64,000 bases of DNA from Vampirovibrio chlorellavorus (lineage in GTDB: Bacteria > Cyanobacteriota > Vampirovibrionia > Vampirovibrionales > Vampirovibrionaceae), in the NCBI GenBank assembly GCA_903866275.1, contig CAIPMU010000003.1, positions 91,972 to 155,971 on the forward strand, read 5' to 3'. The notes beneath the pieces were generated by a model that saw nothing but the letters and a program-made list of their open reading frames with translations, was not told the origin of the DNA and did no database searches. Below, piece by piece: positions 1 to 10,912 of the stretch (position 1 is the first letter of the stretch; each line of letters opens with the position of its first letter). The translations under genes were made by a program, and so were the position numbers.

Positions 1-1173
1 CAGACTACCTGTGGCGATGAGGCCGCACACCAACTCCGCCAGTTTGGGAGAAATCAGGAATCCATGACGATACAGGCCATTCACCCGAATGAGTCCGCTG
101 TTTATTTCAATGCGCGGCAGATTATCCGGCAATGCAGGGCGGCAATTGACCGCCATCTCTTGTAACGTGGATTCCGCAAAGCCGGGATGCACGGTGAACG
201 CCGCTGAGAGCAGCTCCATCGCGGATTGCACGGTCATGGGGCGGAAATCTTCGCTCTCCAGCGAGGTAGCCCCGATGAGGTAATGCTGATTTTCTCGGGG
301 CACCACATACAGTGGATGTCTCGGGTGCATCAGCCGAATGGGCCGGTTGAGTTGAACTTCGGGGGCATGCACGCGGATGATCTCGCCGCGCACCCCGCGC
401 ACTTGGGTCCAATCGCTGTTCGCGCCCAGCCCCCGGCAATCGAGTACCCAATCAAAGTGGTGCGATTGCTGTGCGTCCTCAATTTCATGCGGGGCGATGC
501 TTAAAACTGGGGTATTGCTGTGCCAGGGAATGCCTTGTTCTTTCAGCGCTTGGGCTAAAGCGGGCATGAGTTGTCGGTTATCAATCTGACCTTCCTCGGG
601 GAGGAAAATGCCCGTACGGAAGCGCTCGCCCAGTTGCGGCTCCAGCGCGCTCAGTTCCTCGGGAGCCAGGCGCCAGCGGATGGCGTCCCCAGTTTGCATG
701 GGCTTAACCCACGGCTGAAGCGTTGGATCGGCGAGTTTACCTTGCAGCATCCTCGCAAAATGGCTGAGTTCGGGCGCATCCAGATGGTGCGCCACGGCCA
801 ATGTTCCCTCCCGTTGAAAGAAAACCGGCTGGCTCAAGCGCCCCAACAGGCTTTCCCATAAATTCAGCGATTCAAAGCCCAGTTGCCCAATCATGGGCTC
901 CGAGGATTCCAGTTCGGCCACGGGGGAGAGCATGCCCGCCCCGGTGTGGCCGCAACTTTGATGACCGTCTGCGTGATCGCGATCAAACAGGGTGACGCGC
1001 CAGCCTTGCTCGCTCAGCCGCAAGGCCAACAGGCGACCCATCAAGCCTGCCCCCACAATGCCCACCGTGCCCAGTCGTCCGGTGGACGAATTGGCGGACG
1101 CACGGCCAGCGGCTGGCGTGTCCGGTTTGCCTTGTGAGGAATGGCTGGATGGGTTCGCTGTTGGCTTAGGCAT
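1..1173 (-). CDS. thiO: Glycine oxidase ThiO (FAD-dependent), 3' end outside window
   Basis: Reading the minus strand from ATG at 1173 gives 391 codons with no stop before the window edge, so the gene is partial at its C terminus. After a Ser/Pro-rich N-terminal stretch of about 38 residues comes the dinucleotide-binding signature VGIVGAGLMG, then LFDRD closing the FAD-binding beta-alpha-beta unit, and a conserved SCGHTGAGMLSP segment typical of ThiO/DAO-family oxidases. Near the edge the sequence VNCRPALPDNLPRIE resembles the C-terminal FAD-contact motif. ThiO oxidises glycine to the imine used for the thiazole half of thiamine. It follows thiC by 48 bases on the same strand, so it probably lies in the TPP-riboswitch operon. 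The low-complexity N-terminal extension is unusual; a later start is possible. Confidence 0.9.
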   Translation of the reverse strand, partial: MPKPTANPSSHSSQGKPDTPAAGRASANSSTGRLGTVGIVGAGLMGRLLALRLSEQGWRVTLFDRDHADGHQSCGHTGAGMLSPVAELESSEPMIGQLGFESLNLWESLLGRLSQPVFFQREGTLAVAHHLDAPELSHFARMLQGKLADPTLQPWVKPMQTGDAIRWRLAPEELSALEPQLGERFRTGIFLPEEGQIDNRQLMPALAQALKEQGIPWHSNTPVLSIAPHEIEDAQQSHHFDWVLDCRGLGANSDWTQVRGVRGEIIRVHAPEVQLNRPIRLMHPRHPLYVVPRENQHYLIGATSLESEDFRPMTVQSAMELLSAAFTVHPGFAESTLQEMAVNCRPALPDNLPRIEINSGLIRVNGLYRHGFLISPKLAELVCGLIATGSL

Positions 1174-1221
1174 GGTTGCGTAACTCTCTGTATAATTCGC
1201 TGTTTGACTGGTTGTGCGTCC

Positions 1222-3390
<2,169 letters not shown>

Positions 3391-3435
3391 TAGATTATTA
3401 CGGTTGTTCAACCCCGTTTTCGAGTTGACGCGGTC

Positions 3436-3464
3436 ATCATAGATTAAATGTTTTGCTTTGGCAA
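3436..3464 (-). promoter_or_regulatory. Sigma70-type promoter for the thi operon
   Basis: On the minus strand TTGCCA (3464-3459) and TATGAT (3441-3436) are separated by 17 bases. Transcription would begin near 3429, about 40 bases before the TPP aptamer. The match and the placement support it, but no start site is known. Confidence 0.6.
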
Positions 3465-3560
3465 TTGGCGTATTTTTGGGGATTAGATGCGGCTCCTTGC
3501 TTTGCTTCTCTGCGTCTTTGCTTTATCTTGAGGAAATCATCCCTTAAAATAAATCGTAAG

Positions 3561-4739
3561 ATGAACGTCAATAAACCCCTTCTTTCTGCCAAACGCATTG
3601 TCATCAAACTGGGAACCCAGGTGGTGATCGAGTTGGCTGGACAATCGGCGGATCAGTTTGCCTCCGAGCGGCTGGCGCACCTGACCCGCCAGTGTGCGGC
3701 GCTGGTGCAGTCCGGCAAGGAAGTGATTCTGGTGTCCTCCGGCGCGGTGGGTTTGGGCCGACAAGCCTTAAAGCTGACCGGCACCCTCAGTCTGAATGAA
3801 AAACAGGCCTGCGCCGCCGTGGGGCAAAGCCTGCTGATGAATGCCTACCGGGAACTTTTTGCCCAGTCGGGCTTGTTGACGGCTCAAGTGCTGCTGACGG
3901 CCACCGATTTTGCGGATCGCAAGCATTACCTTAGCGTGCGGCAAACGCTGGAAACCTTGCTCAAGCTGAACGTGGTGCCCATCATCAACGAGAACGACAC
4001 TACCTCCACCATGGAATTGCAGGAAGAACGCTATACCAAGGGCTTTGGGGATAACGACATGCTCTCGGCGCTGGTGGCGGCCAAGCTGGATTCTGATCTA
4101 TTGGTGATTTTAACCAACGTGGACGGTATTTACACCGATAACCCCACCACCAATCCCAACGCCCAGCGTGTGACGCGGATCGAGCATTTTCAGGAACTCC
4201 AACAGATTGACGCCACCGGGCAATCCGCCCTGGGGCGTGGCGGCATGTCTTCCAAGCTGGAAGCCGCTCGCATTGCGGCCATCAGCGGGGTGTATACCTT
4301 TATCACTTCCGGCATCAACCCGGAGCCTCTGACCCCTTTGTTGCAACCTCTCACCGGGGAGATGCCGGGAACGCTGGTGCTGCCTCAAGCCTCCCTGCGC
4401 GGCAAAAAGCGCTGGATTGGTATGGCCTCGGGCTATCACGGCATCGTGGTGGTGAACGAAGGCGCGCGCAAAGCCTTAGTGGAGAATCATGCAAGCCTGC
4501 TGCCCATTGGGGTGGTGGCAGTGCAGGGTCAATTTGCCGCTCAGCAGGTGGTCAGCTTGCAGGATGAGCGTGGCATGGAGTTGGGCCGGGGCCTAACGCA
4601 CTTTTCCTCTGAGGAGATTGAGAAGATCAAGGGCCTGCACGGCGAGCAGATTGCTTCAGCCCTGAACTTGTCCAGCCCGGATCGGCACGAACTCATTCAC
4701 CGGGACAATCTGGTGATTTTTGAAGAATACGGAGTGTAA
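3561..4739 (+). CDS. proB: Glutamate 5-kinase ProB
   Basis: The 392-residue protein phosphorylates glutamate to gamma-glutamyl phosphate, the first step of proline synthesis. It has the amino-acid-kinase core with RIVIKLGTQ at the N terminus, VSSGAVGLGR, the substrate segment INENDTTST and the nucleotide loop LTNVDGIYT, followed by a C-terminal PUA domain (about residues 285-370). The ATG at 3561 begins the conserved region; an upstream in-frame extension to 3453 has no family support. The gene sits four bases before proA and forms the usual proBA operon. Confidence 0.96.
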   Translation: MNVNKPLLSAKRIVIKLGTQVVIELAGQSADQFASERLAHLTRQCAALVQSGKEVILVSSGAVGLGRQALKLTGTLSLNEKQACAAVGQSLLMNAYRELFAQSGLLTAQVLLTATDFADRKHYLSVRQTLETLLKLNVVPIINENDTTSTMELQEERYTKGFGDNDMLSALVAAKLDSDLLVILTNVDGIYTDNPTTNPNAQRVTRIEHFQELQQIDATGQSALGRGGMSSKLEAARIAAISGVYTFITSGINPEPLTPLLQPLTGEMPGTLVLPQASLRGKKRWIGMASGYHGIVVVNEGARKALVENHASLLPIGVVAVQGQFAAQQVVSLQDERGMELGRGLTHFSSEEIEKIKGLHGEQIASALNLSSPDRHELIHRDNLVIFEEYGV

Positions 4740-4743
4740 TCCC

Positions 4744-6066
4744 ATGTCCTTACCCCCTTCGTCCTCGACCCCTTCGGCCCTGAATATTGAGAGCACTCTG
4801 CAAGCGGGCAAGACCGCCTTTTTGGGCATGGCCACCCTCTCTACGGCGCAAAAGAATGAGGCGTTGGCCCAATTCGCCGAGATCATTGCCCAACATGCGG
4901 ATTTGTTGCTGGCCGAAAACCAGAAAGACATTGCGCAAGCCGAGGCGGATGCACTCACGCCTAGCCTCTATCAGCGCCTCAAGCTGGATGCCGGTAAAAT
5001 TGCCCAGTTGGTGCAAGGCATTCGTGATTTAATCCAGCTCCCCGATCCGGCGGGTCAGGTGCTGGGGCGCACCCAGTTGGATGACGGCTTGATTTTGGAA
5101 AAAATCACCGTGCCCTTGGGCTTGATTGGTATTATCTTTGAATCCCGCCCGGACGTGATCCCCCAGATTCTCTCCCTGATTTTGAAAAGCGGGAACGCGG
5201 TCGTGCTCAAGGGCGGTCGCGAGGCTACTCAAACCAATCAGGCCTTTATGCAACTGGTGGACAAACTCAACGCCGCTTGCCCCTGGCTCCCACCCCATTG
5301 GGCCACCTTGCTGGACGGGCGCGAGGCCGTGCAGCAGATGCTCCACTACCCGCAATTTGTGGATTTGATTATCCCGCGCGGATCGAATCAGTTGGTGCAA
5401 TCCATTATGTCCAATACCAAAATTCCGGTGTTGGGCCATGCCGATGGCGTTTGCCACTTGTACGTGCATCCCAGCGTCAAGCTGGATCAAGCGGTGGCCG
5501 TGGCCGTCGATGCTAAAATTCAGTACCCCTCGGCTTGCAACGCCCTGGAAACCCTCTTGGTGGACAAGGCCATCGCCTCCAGCTTTTTGCCCCGCTTTGC
5601 CCAGGAGGCCCAAGCCGCAGGCATCACTCTGCGCGGTTGCAAGGATACTCTCTTGCTCTTGCCTCAAATTGACCCGGCGAGCGACGCCGATTGGCGCACC
5701 GAGTACGGCGATTTGACGTTGTCGATCAAAGTGGTGCCCTCGCTGGATGCGGCCATTCAGCATATTAATCAGTATGGCTCCCATCACACCGACGCCATTT
5801 TGGCCCAAGATCCCGCCGTGCTGGAACATTTTTTAAACGCCGTCGATTCCGCCTGCGTCTTTGCCAACGCCTCCACCCGCTTTGCCGATGGGTTCCGGTT
5901 TGGCCTGGGTGCGGAAATCGGCATCAGTACCGCGAAAACCCACGCACGTGGGCCGGTGGGCCTAGAGGGTTTAGTAATTTACAAGTACAAACTGCGCGGT
6001 CAAGGCCACATCGTGGCCGACTATGTGGGCACCACGGCCAAGCCGTTTCAGCATCAGGCGCTGTAA
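4744..6066 (+). CDS. proA: Gamma-glutamyl phosphate reductase ProA
   Basis: This 440-residue aldehyde-dehydrogenase-fold enzyme reduces the product of ProB to glutamate semialdehyde. Family blocks are present: GLIGIIFESRPDV, the cofactor region KSGNAVVLKGGREA, PRGSNQLV, and the catalytic-cysteine region IQYPSACNALETLLV. The ATG at 4744 is preceded by GGAG inside the end of proB at good spacing, so translation is probably coupled. An in-frame ATG at 4720 inside proB is less likely. A strong hairpin terminator follows. Confidence 0.96.
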   Translation: MSLPPSSSTPSALNIESTLQAGKTAFLGMATLSTAQKNEALAQFAEIIAQHADLLLAENQKDIAQAEADALTPSLYQRLKLDAGKIAQLVQGIRDLIQLPDPAGQVLGRTQLDDGLILEKITVPLGLIGIIFESRPDVIPQILSLILKSGNAVVLKGGREATQTNQAFMQLVDKLNAACPWLPPHWATLLDGREAVQQMLHYPQFVDLIIPRGSNQLVQSIMSNTKIPVLGHADGVCHLYVHPSVKLDQAVAVAVDAKIQYPSACNALETLLVDKAIASSFLPRFAQEAQAAGITLRGCKDTLLLLPQIDPASDADWRTEYGDLTLSIKVVPSLDAAIQHINQYGSHHTDAILAQDPAVLEHFLNAVDSACVFANASTRFADGFRFGLGAEIGISTAKTHARGPVGLEGLVIYKYKLRGQGHIVADYVGTTAKPFQHQAL

Positions 6067-6114
6067 ATTTCAAGCTGTAAATTTTAAAGTGAATATTTAA
6101 ATTTAGCACTAAGC

Positions 6115-6146
6115 AAAAGTGGCTTCCCAAACGGGAAGCCACTTTT
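6115..6146. terminator. Bidirectional intrinsic terminator between proA and the GntR-type gene
   Basis: The arms AAAAGTGGCTTCCC and GGGAAGCCACTTTT form a 14-bp perfect stem around AAAC. A and T flanks make it usable on both strands, which suits the convergent genes either side. Confidence 0.85.
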
Positions 6147-6163
6147 GAGTATGGGGAGTTGGG

Positions 6164-7477
6164 TTAATTCAGGGTCGTGGCCACGGCCTTGTTGGCGCGG
6201 TAGGTCTTCACGGTTTCCGGGTTGATGGACACCCAGGTGAAGGTTTGGCCGGTGGTGCTTTCGCCCTCGGGGGCTTCCGGCACGCGGGTGACATAAGTTC
6301 CGCCGTAGCGACCGCGCGAGAAGCTGACCATTTTTTCCTTGGCCAGATTTTGCAGGGCCTTGCGAATGGTATTGCTGCTCACGTCCAGTTCCTTGGAAAG
6401 CAGACCCATTGCGGGCAATTTGTCGCCGACCTTGTGATTCTCGCGAATCATGGTTTTCAGGTGGCGTTCCACTTTTTCGTAGTTGTAGAAGGTCACTTCC
6501 TCGGCGGGCACGAAGATGCTGGTATCCAGCGGCATCAGCTTGGAAGCGTCCGGCTTTCGAACCACGTAAGTCCCGTAGCGACCCCGCTTGGAGCGCAGAA
6601 TGCCCTGTTCGGCCAGGCGGCGCATGGCATCATGTACGGTTTTGATGCTGACCTTGAAGATTTCCGACAGCTCCAGATGCGACGGCAGTTTGTCGTTTAG
6701 CTCAAAGCTTTCGGCCACCATCTTTTTGAGATCGCGCTCCAGTTGGTCAATTAGCGTCTCGGACTCAATGGCGCAATTGTTGCCCGCTTCCACTTCCGGG
6801 ATCACACGGAGCGCCCAGTTGGCCTTGTTGCCCCGGTTGCCCAGGCTTTTCAGGATGCCAATGCCGGAGAGATATTCCAGCGCCAGACGGGTTGTGTTGG
6901 GCGCGGAATTGATGGTTTTGGCAATTTCACGGGCCGAGGGCAGCGTTTGCGCGGGCTGGAAGCCGCTTTCCACAATGTAATTCTTGATGGCCAAAACGGC
7001 TTGATCCCGTTTGGAGGTTTGCTTGCGCATGCGCTGACCGGAGTGATCCGCGTTGCGGAGCAGGGTACCAATGCGTTGCTTGGATTCCACGTGGCCTTCG
7101 TCTTCGATATATCGAATGGCGTTTTGCACCGTGCCCACGCTCACGCCCAAATAGGTGGCGATTTCGCTTTTCTTGGGCAACAAGTGGCGTTCCGTGGCAG
7201 CGCCGGATTTTAAGGAGGCCATGATCCAGTTGCGGAGCCATTCGGCGATCAGGGTGTCTTTGGTGGCGCCGGGTGCCTGAAAATCAGGAATTTCGCGGGG
7301 GAGTTGGCTGATTTCCACGCGGAGCAGGCCCGCTTTGCTGACATTTTCCAAATCCGCGTAGCCGAGGGCTTCCTCGACGGTCATGCCAAAATCGTTGGGG
7401 AGGACCAAGTCTTCGCCCGGGATGGTTGCATTGTTGTTGACGGATTGTTTGCTTACGCCAGTATTTGATAAGACCAT
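6164..7477 (-). CDS. Transcriptional regulator with four tandem GntR-type winged helices
   Basis: The 437-residue protein contains four successive GntR-like winged helix-turn-helix units at about residues 74-140, 157-215, 243-306 and 333-397. Each shows the family pattern LP(S/K/A)xxExAxxxxVSxxTVxxAxxxLxxxGhh; examples are LPKKSEIATYLGVSVGTV and LPAMGLLSKELDVSSNTI. Units 3 and 4 end in the wing sequence RGRYG(G)TYV. No UTRA, FCD or aminotransferase effector domain is present, so ligand sensing is not evident. The start at 7477 has GGGGAGGA about 12 bases upstream. Ordinary GntR proteins carry one such domain. The function is unknown; it may bind an extended array of half-sites or bridge DNA (inference). 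Confidence 0.85.
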   Translation of the reverse strand: MVLSNTGVSKQSVNNNATIPGEDLVLPNDFGMTVEEALGYADLENVSKAGLLRVEISQLPREIPDFQAPGATKDTLIAEWLRNWIMASLKSGAATERHLLPKKSEIATYLGVSVGTVQNAIRYIEDEGHVESKQRIGTLLRNADHSGQRMRKQTSKRDQAVLAIKNYIVESGFQPAQTLPSAREIAKTINSAPNTTRLALEYLSGIGILKSLGNRGNKANWALRVIPEVEAGNNCAIESETLIDQLERDLKKMVAESFELNDKLPSHLELSEIFKVSIKTVHDAMRRLAEQGILRSKRGRYGTYVVRKPDASKLMPLDTSIFVPAEEVTFYNYEKVERHLKTMIRENHKVGDKLPAMGLLSKELDVSSNTIRKALQNLAKEKMVSFSRGRYGGTYVTRVPEAPEGESTTGQTFTWVSINPETVKTYRANKAVATTLN

Positions 7478-8062
7478 AAGCGCCTGTGTCCTCCCCTAAG
7501 GTGTCATGCTATGAGATAGATCCGATAGAGTGTCTAGCCGTTCCACGGGTGACGTGGTTGGACCGGAGTTAAACTTGTTCTGTCGTGTGTCCCTTGTCCC
7601 TATCAATTCTTGTTTATATTAAAACAGTGGGGGATAAATTGTTGCTAGTTTACCCGGTTTTCAATGAAGAGACGTTACAAAGGATGGGGCTAACCTTCCA
7701 CTTTCCAGTCGGGGGCCATTTCACTTGAAGGGTGTGTCTCCAGATTATTTGAAACAGAGTGGGTTTTACATCTGGCATGTTCAGTCCGTCCAGTCAGAGC
7801 GGGTGATCCAGCGTTCAAACCATTCAATGTACTAACCAGGAATCCGTACCAAAACTGTAACAACAAGAATTTAAAATAAGGTGGAACTGTTTGGGTGAAA
7901 TTACCTAGTAAGTGTAAGAAAAACGGTATTGGGTTGCAAGCACTTTACGTGAAAAAACAACATAAAATTTTTAGAACTTTCAAGAGGCTCGAAAACGGCA
8001 TAAAAGCTTGCACAAAAACCAAAAAACACCAGTCTTTATTTCTTCAATATTTTAGTGACAAA
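7478..8062. other. Non-coding stretch upstream of the four-wHTH regulator
   Basis: No convincing gene is seen. The part next to the regulator holds a direct repeat GATAGA at a 9-base period (GATAGATCCGATAGA, near 7514-7528), a possible autoregulatory site. A 63-codon lysine-rich reading frame starting with GTG at 7895 was considered and not accepted. Confidence 0.4.
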
Positions 8063-8092
8063 AGCGCCTCATTTGAATATAAATGAGGCGCT
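8063..8092 (-). terminator. Intrinsic terminator after the PHP gene
   Basis: Perfect 12-bp arms AGCGCCTCATTT and AAATGAGGCGCT enclose a six-base loop, and on the minus strand they are followed by TTTTGTC. It lies about 40 bases past the stop of the PHP-domain gene. Confidence 0.85.
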
Positions 8093-8133
8093 ATATCGAT
8101 ATATGCTATTGAGGAGATTTGGGTCTGTTAGGC

Positions 8134-9000
8134 TTATGACGCTTTGAATGCGGACATTTGCAGGCGTTTGCGTTCCGCGTGCAGTTCCCGGTAAACGGCT
8201 GGCGGCATATGCACCCGTTCCAGCGCCTTGCTGTAGGCATCGACCAAACCATGAAAATCTGTGCCACCCGTGACGATCAGGCCCAGTTTTTCGGCCAGGG
8301 AGCAATGAAACTCAATCAGCGCCGGGGAGTGGCTTCGGTGGTAAGCTTCCAGCCCGCGCAAGCCATAGTTCATCAGGTCTTCCGCCAGTTCTTCCACGAT
8401 TTCCATATCACCAGGGTGAGCAATGACGGCAATGCCGCCGCTTTCGTAAATGGCTTCCACTGCTTCATGGGGCGGGACTGTCTTGCGACGGACATACGTT
8501 TCAGATTTGGGGTTCAGGTACTTGCTGAACGCTTGAGAAATGGTTTGCGCGCCGCCTTTTTCCACAATGGCCTTGGCCACGTGGGGACGCCCGATGGTGC
8601 CGGTTTCACTGGCCTGCCGCACAATATCTTCAAAGCTGATGTTCAGTTTGCCCTTGATCTTGAGCTTTTGAGCCATTTCCTGCATCTGGATCACGCGGGA
8701 TTCTCGGTGGGCGTTGATCACGGCTTGCAGGCTGCTGTTTTCCGGGTCGATGTAGTAGCCCAGAATGTGAACTTCTTTTTCTTTCCAGACCGTGTTCAGT
8801 TCAATGCCGGGAATGATCTCCAGCGGCTGGCCTTCAATGGCACGCTCGGTGGCTGCTTTTTGGGCGTGGCAGAGCGATTGGGTGGTATCGTGATCCGTAA
8901 TGGCGATGGCTTCCAGTTTATTGTCCAGCGCCAGTTGCACCAGATCCTCGGGTAAGACCGAGCCATCGGAAAATACGGTGTGCATATGCAGGTCAATCAT
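8134..9000 (-). CDS. PHP-domain phosphoesterase (TrpH/RNase AM-like)
   Basis: The 288-residue protein starts with the PHP metal-binding signature MIDLHMHTVFSDGS and continues with AITDHDT, GIELNT and, near the C terminus, VTGGTDFHG, all metal-ligand blocks of the PHP superfamily. Members such as E. coli YciV/RNase AM act as 5'-to-3' nucleases or 3',5'-nucleotide bisphosphate phosphatases; which applies here cannot be told. The ATG at 9000 is chosen because the conserved motif starts there and GTAGGA precedes it. An in-frame upstream extension to 9081 has no family support. Confidence 0.88.
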   Translation of the reverse strand: MIDLHMHTVFSDGSVLPEDLVQLALDNKLEAIAITDHDTTQSLCHAQKAATERAIEGQPLEIIPGIELNTVWKEKEVHILGYYIDPENSSLQAVINAHRESRVIQMQEMAQKLKIKGKLNISFEDIVRQASETGTIGRPHVAKAIVEKGGAQTISQAFSKYLNPKSETYVRRKTVPPHEAVEAIYESGGIAVIAHPGDMEIVEELAEDLMNYGLRGLEAYHRSHSPALIEFHCSLAEKLGLIVTGGTDFHGLVDAYSKALERVHMPPAVYRELHAERKRLQMSAFKAS

Positions 9001-9159
9001 GGCGAAACGTCCTACTTCATTGCTGTTTGGGATGTTCGGAAGCAAAGTTGGGCGTGACAGCGCCACGCGGAAAGCCAACAAAAACCGAGCAGGCCATTGA
9101 GGCCAGACTCCTCGTCTGTTTCCGCGTTTATTGTGGCGAATTTAAAATGTGCAGAATAG

Positions 9160-9366
9160 TCATCGCAAAATACTCATTACTTCCTTGATACCAGAATAAC
9201 CGATTACCGAACCTGTTTCCAGTGGTTCCGGCTGAATTCCCCTAAGTTGTCGATCAACGACCTGGTAGTAGTCATCGCCTGACCTTTTTGCCATGCCGGA
9301 TTGAAAACCATTAGCAGAGTGTCTTTCAGGTGGTTTGATATACGGATCAGTCCCGATTCTCTTCAA
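9160..9366 (-). CDS. Possible small protein of unknown function
   Basis: A 68-codon frame begins with TTG inside the end of the preceding gene (20-base overlap) and could instead begin at an internal ATG giving 44 residues. The sequence is basic and soluble with no recognisable motif. Position and strand fit co-transcription with the 127-residue gene before it, but codon evidence is weak and no ribosome-binding site stands out. It may be non-coding. Confidence 0.3.
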   Translation of the reverse strand: MKRIGTDPYIKPPERHSANGFQSGMAKRSGDDYYQVVDRQLRGIQPEPLETGSVIGYSGIKEVMSILR

Positions 9367-9730
9367 TGAAATCCAGCAAGCAGGCCGGATCGCTAATCAG
9401 GCGAACGCTGGAGACATATTCATCCAGATGCCAAACCCCTTTGGCGTCCTGATGATTCTTATAGATGTCGTAACCCACCACTTCGGTTTCGTTCAGGGTT
9501 TTTCGGGAGCGCAAAATGTACTCAAAGTGGGTTTCTCCCTCAGCTTTTTCGTTCCAGACATCTTCCAGATAGAGTTCAAAGTGGGGGTAGTGCTGGTTGA
9601 CCCAGTCTCTCAGGGCGTTGAGTTGTACATAAATATCGTCAGAGCTTTGCAGACAGGCTTGCATGGCCGTATAAGCACTCTGGCGATCCGGCTCGATGGG
9701 CTCGGTCGTGGTATCGGGAAAGGTGTTCAT
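9347..9730 (-). CDS. Acidic protein of unknown function
   Basis: The frame gives 127 residues from ATG at 9730 (a longer form would start at 9793). The protein is acidic, soluble, without signal peptide or membrane segment; the middle HFELYLEDVWNEKAEGETHFEYILRSR alternates acidic and aromatic residues. I do not recognise a family. It is divergent from folE2 and could share a regulatory region with it. Confidence 0.6.
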   Translation of the reverse strand: MNTFPDTTTEPIEPDRQSAYTAMQACLQSSDDIYVQLNALRDWVNQHYPHFELYLEDVWNEKAEGETHFEYILRSRKTLNETEVVGYDIYKNHQDAKGVWHLDEYVSSVRLISDPACLLDFIEENRD

Positions 9731-10041
9731 AGGTTCAGTGTAACCGGAACTCTTGAGAACGAAAAGACGCGATTGGGCTGGCAAGCAACCCATTTGGCTT
9801 GCCTTGGACTAATTGGGTAAGAGACGTGTATTGCGGCTGTTGTGTTTGTATACCGATCGGTAAAGTGTGACCTAGACGTAAATGTTACTTTGGGTTAGTA
9901 TGGCGGTGCAGAGCCATGCAAATTGCCCTATTTCTCACTCAGTCGTGCTTCTTTCTTACTTTCATTTTCACCTCGACTGCTCTGTGTTTTGGCACTTTCG
10001 GGTGCTTACTTCACCAAACCAAGCTATGGAAACCGTTCATA
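9731..10041. promoter_or_regulatory. Divergent intergenic region with palindrome TACCGATCGGTA
   Basis: This region separates the 127-residue gene (minus) from folE2 (plus). At 9851-9862 it holds the perfect 12-base palindrome TACCGATCGGTA, the style of site bound by many TetR-family repressors. No regulator gene lies next to it. An in-frame ATG at 9916 would add 42 hydrophobic residues to FolE2, but the family N terminus argues against it. Confidence 0.4.
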
Positions 10042-10902
10042 ATGACTGACATCGTCCCGACCCCTTCCGCCCAAGCCCAAGAAGGCTTTTCGACCCTGCT
10101 GGATGTGCAAGGTCTGGCCGACAAGCGGGGCGTCACCCTCAATCAGGTTGGGGTGAAAAACGTGGAAATCCCCATGCAGGTCATCCAGAAGGACGGCAAA
10201 CTGCAAACCGTGCAAGCGTTGGCCACCATGAGCGTGGGTCTGCCTGCCGAGTTCAAGGGCACCCACATGTCCCGGTTCATTATTCAACTCAGCGAGTGGA
10301 GTCAGAACAAGACCCTTTGCCTGGACTTCCGTGAATTCTTGCAAGAGGCCAAGGGCCGGCTGGAAGCGCCTTCTGCGTTTGTGGATCTGAAGTTTCGTTA
10401 TTTCATCAATAAAGTAGCCCCGGTGAGTGGCCAGAGTGCGCCCATGGCTTATGAGTGTTCCTTTAAAGGCAGTCTGGACGAGCAAGATAACTACCGTTTG
10501 CTGCTCTCCGTGGTGGTGCCCTGTGCTACCCTTTGCCCCTGCAGCAAGGCTATTTCCGATTACGGCGCGCACAACCAGCGGGCCAATATCTATGCTACCG
10601 TGATCATCGATCCCGAGGCCGCCAGCCGTGTGGTCTGGATTGAAGACCTGGTCACCGGACTGGAAAATACGTCTTCTTGCCCGGTTTATCCCTTGATTAA
10701 GCGGGTGGACGAGAAGTTTATCACCGAAAAGGCCTACGACAACCCCAAGTTTGTGGAAGACGTCATTCGCGAATCCACCCTGTTGTTGCGGGAAACCAAA
10801 GGCATTACCGGATTCAGTCTGGAAGTGGAAGCGCTGGAAAGCATCCACGCGCACAACGCCTGGGCTGCACACGCCGAGAACTTCCTGACTCCGGCTGTCT
10901 AG
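10042..10902 (+). CDS. folE2: GTP cyclohydrolase I type 2 FolE2 (FolE2/MptA family)
   Basis: The 286-residue protein converts GTP to 7,8-dihydroneopterin triphosphate, the entry to folate and to 7-deazapurine (queuosine) synthesis. The FolE2 hallmark with its conserved metal/catalytic cysteine is seen as TLCPCSKAISDYGAHNQR around residue 170; THMSRFI, a conserved N-terminal block, is also present. FolE2 is the zinc-independent alternative to FolE and is often used under metal limitation. It heads an operon with two QueD-family genes: the next starts 10 bases downstream. The ATG at 10042 is chosen over 9916 because the family starts there. Confidence 0.93.
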   Translation: MTDIVPTPSAQAQEGFSTLLDVQGLADKRGVTLNQVGVKNVEIPMQVIQKDGKLQTVQALATMSVGLPAEFKGTHMSRFIIQLSEWSQNKTLCLDFREFLQEAKGRLEAPSAFVDLKFRYFINKVAPVSGQSAPMAYECSFKGSLDEQDNYRLLLSVVVPCATLCPCSKAISDYGAHNQRANIYATVIIDPEAASRVVWIEDLVTGLENTSSCPVYPLIKRVDEKFITEKAYDNPKFVEDVIRESTLLLRETKGITGFSLEVEALESIHAHNAWAAHAENFLTPAV

Positions 10903-10912
10903 GGGCTTTGTT

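Noticed and set aside
5029..5829. 266-codon frame opposite proA
   Set aside because: Antisense shadow of proA; no conserved motif.
7895..8086. 63-codon lysine-rich frame starting with GTG after AAGGTGG
   Set aside because: It ends inside the terminator stem of the PHP gene and has no conserved-looking pattern. AT-rich composition favours such frames.
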